DNA from: Syntrophaceae bacterium UBA4778
GTDB lineage: Bacteria; Desulfobacterota; Syntrophia; Syntrophales; UBA4778
Assembly (NCBI GenBank): GCA_002403175.1
Contig: DHHG01000258.1
Coordinates: 1 to 7,692, forward strand
Direction of reading: 5' to 3'
DNA length: 7,692 nt
Under the pieces are notes generated by a model. It was not told the origin of the DNA. It did not search any database and saw only the letters and a list, made by a program, of their open reading frames with translations. The translations under genes and the position numbers were made by a program. Below, piece by piece: positions 7,241 to 7,692 of the stretch (its first letter is position 1; every line of letters starts with the position of its first letter).

Positions 7241-7692
7241 GTGGGAAAGAAAATAACCATTGAGCCGGTAACCAGAATTGAAGGGCACGGACGGGTTACG
7301 ATTCATTTAAACGATCAAGGCGTTGTTGAACAGACTTTTTTCCATGTAGACGAATTTCGGGGAATGGAAAAATTCTGTGAGGGACGCCCCTACCAGGAGA
7401 TGCCCCAGATCACACAGCGGATTTGCGGCATCTGCCCGGTCAGTCATCATCTGGCGGCAGCCAAGACCTGCGACGCAATAGATCGTGTCGAAGTGCCCCG
7501 TCCGGCAAGATTATTGCGAGAGCTGATGCATATGGGACAAATGGTTCAGTCGCACGCTCTGCACTTTTTCTATCTGGCATGCCCCGATCTGCTCCTCGGC
7601 TTTGATGCCGATCCGGCCATAAGAAATATAGCCGGAATCATCAAGGAAAATCCTCAACTGGCACTAAAAGCAGTGAACCTGCGACGGTTCGG
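7241..7692 (+). CDS. hoxH: [NiFe]-hydrogenase large subunit HoxH (3' end beyond window)
   Basis: From GTG at 7241 the frame stays open to the right edge, giving 150 codons plus two bases, about a third of a typical HoxH. The protein opens with the family signature ITIEPVTRIEGHGRV (5-19), and carries the L1 motif RICGICPVSHH (60-70, bases 7418-7450), whose C62 and C65 supply two of the four cysteine ligands of the Ni-Fe centre. The following LAAAK stretch resembles HoxH of bidirectional NAD-linked enzymes (group 3d) more than uptake hydrogenases. The C-terminal L2 motif (DPCxxCxxH) and the maturation-protease tail are outside the window, so catalytic competence cannot be fully judged. The subunit would reversibly convert H2 to protons and electrons in the cytoplasm and form the core dimer with HoxY. 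Confidence 0.95.
   Translation, partial: MGKKITIEPVTRIEGHGRVTIHLNDQGVVEQTFFHVDEFRGMEKFCEGRPYQEMPQITQRICGICPVSHHLAAAKTCDAIDRVEVPRPARLLRELMHMGQMVQSHALHFFYLACPDLLLGFDADPAIRNIAGIIKENPQLALKAVNLRRF

Overview
All genes in this window read left to right on the + strand. It holds three blocks: the C-terminal part of a sensor histidine kinase (1-1058), an opgG-opgH pair for osmoregulated periplasmic glucan synthesis (1237-4694), and the start of a bidirectional-type [NiFe]-hydrogenase operon (4883 to the right edge). No RNA gene, insertion sequence, CRISPR array or pseudogene was recognised, and no gap between genes exceeds 190 bases.

The organism is a Gram-negative bacterium. OpgG carries a Sec signal peptide and works in the periplasm, and OpgH is its inner-membrane partner. 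A cytoplasmic group-3-type hydrogenase beside them suggests an anaerobe or facultative anaerobe with moderate GC content. A Desulfobacterota/deltaproteobacterial or other proteobacterial origin is a guess from gene content only, because no phylogenetic marker is present.

Block 1 is a NarL-family type kinase, with a GAF remnant, a coiled coil, HisKA_3 and HATPase_c. Its response regulator is not in the window. Block 2 is translationally coupled: opgG and opgH overlap. OpgH is predicted to polymerise glucose from UDP-glucose and export the glucan, and OpgG to process it in the periplasm. The opgH product is compact and lacks the long cytoplasmic N-terminal extension of the E. coli protein.

Block 3 starts after a 188-base gap. 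The gap carries a good sigma70-like promoter, a 10-bp palindrome in the predicted leader and a strong Shine-Dalgarno sequence. Its first gene encodes a 604-residue Fe-S protein with a HoxU-type N-terminal half (one [2Fe-2S], one His-Cys3 [4Fe-4S] and two [4Fe-4S] motifs). This is fused to a NuoG/FdhA-like C-terminal half, with a fourth [4Fe-4S] motif and a shortened molybdopterin-oxidoreductase fold. It overlaps hoxY (small subunit, proximal cluster only), which is followed 11 bases later by hoxH (large subunit, cut by the window edge). Electrons would run from the NiFe site in HoxH through HoxY into the Fe-S chain of the first subunit. The flavin/NAD(H) subunit HoxF, expected next in that chain, is not upstream. 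The real electron partner is therefore the main open question of the window.
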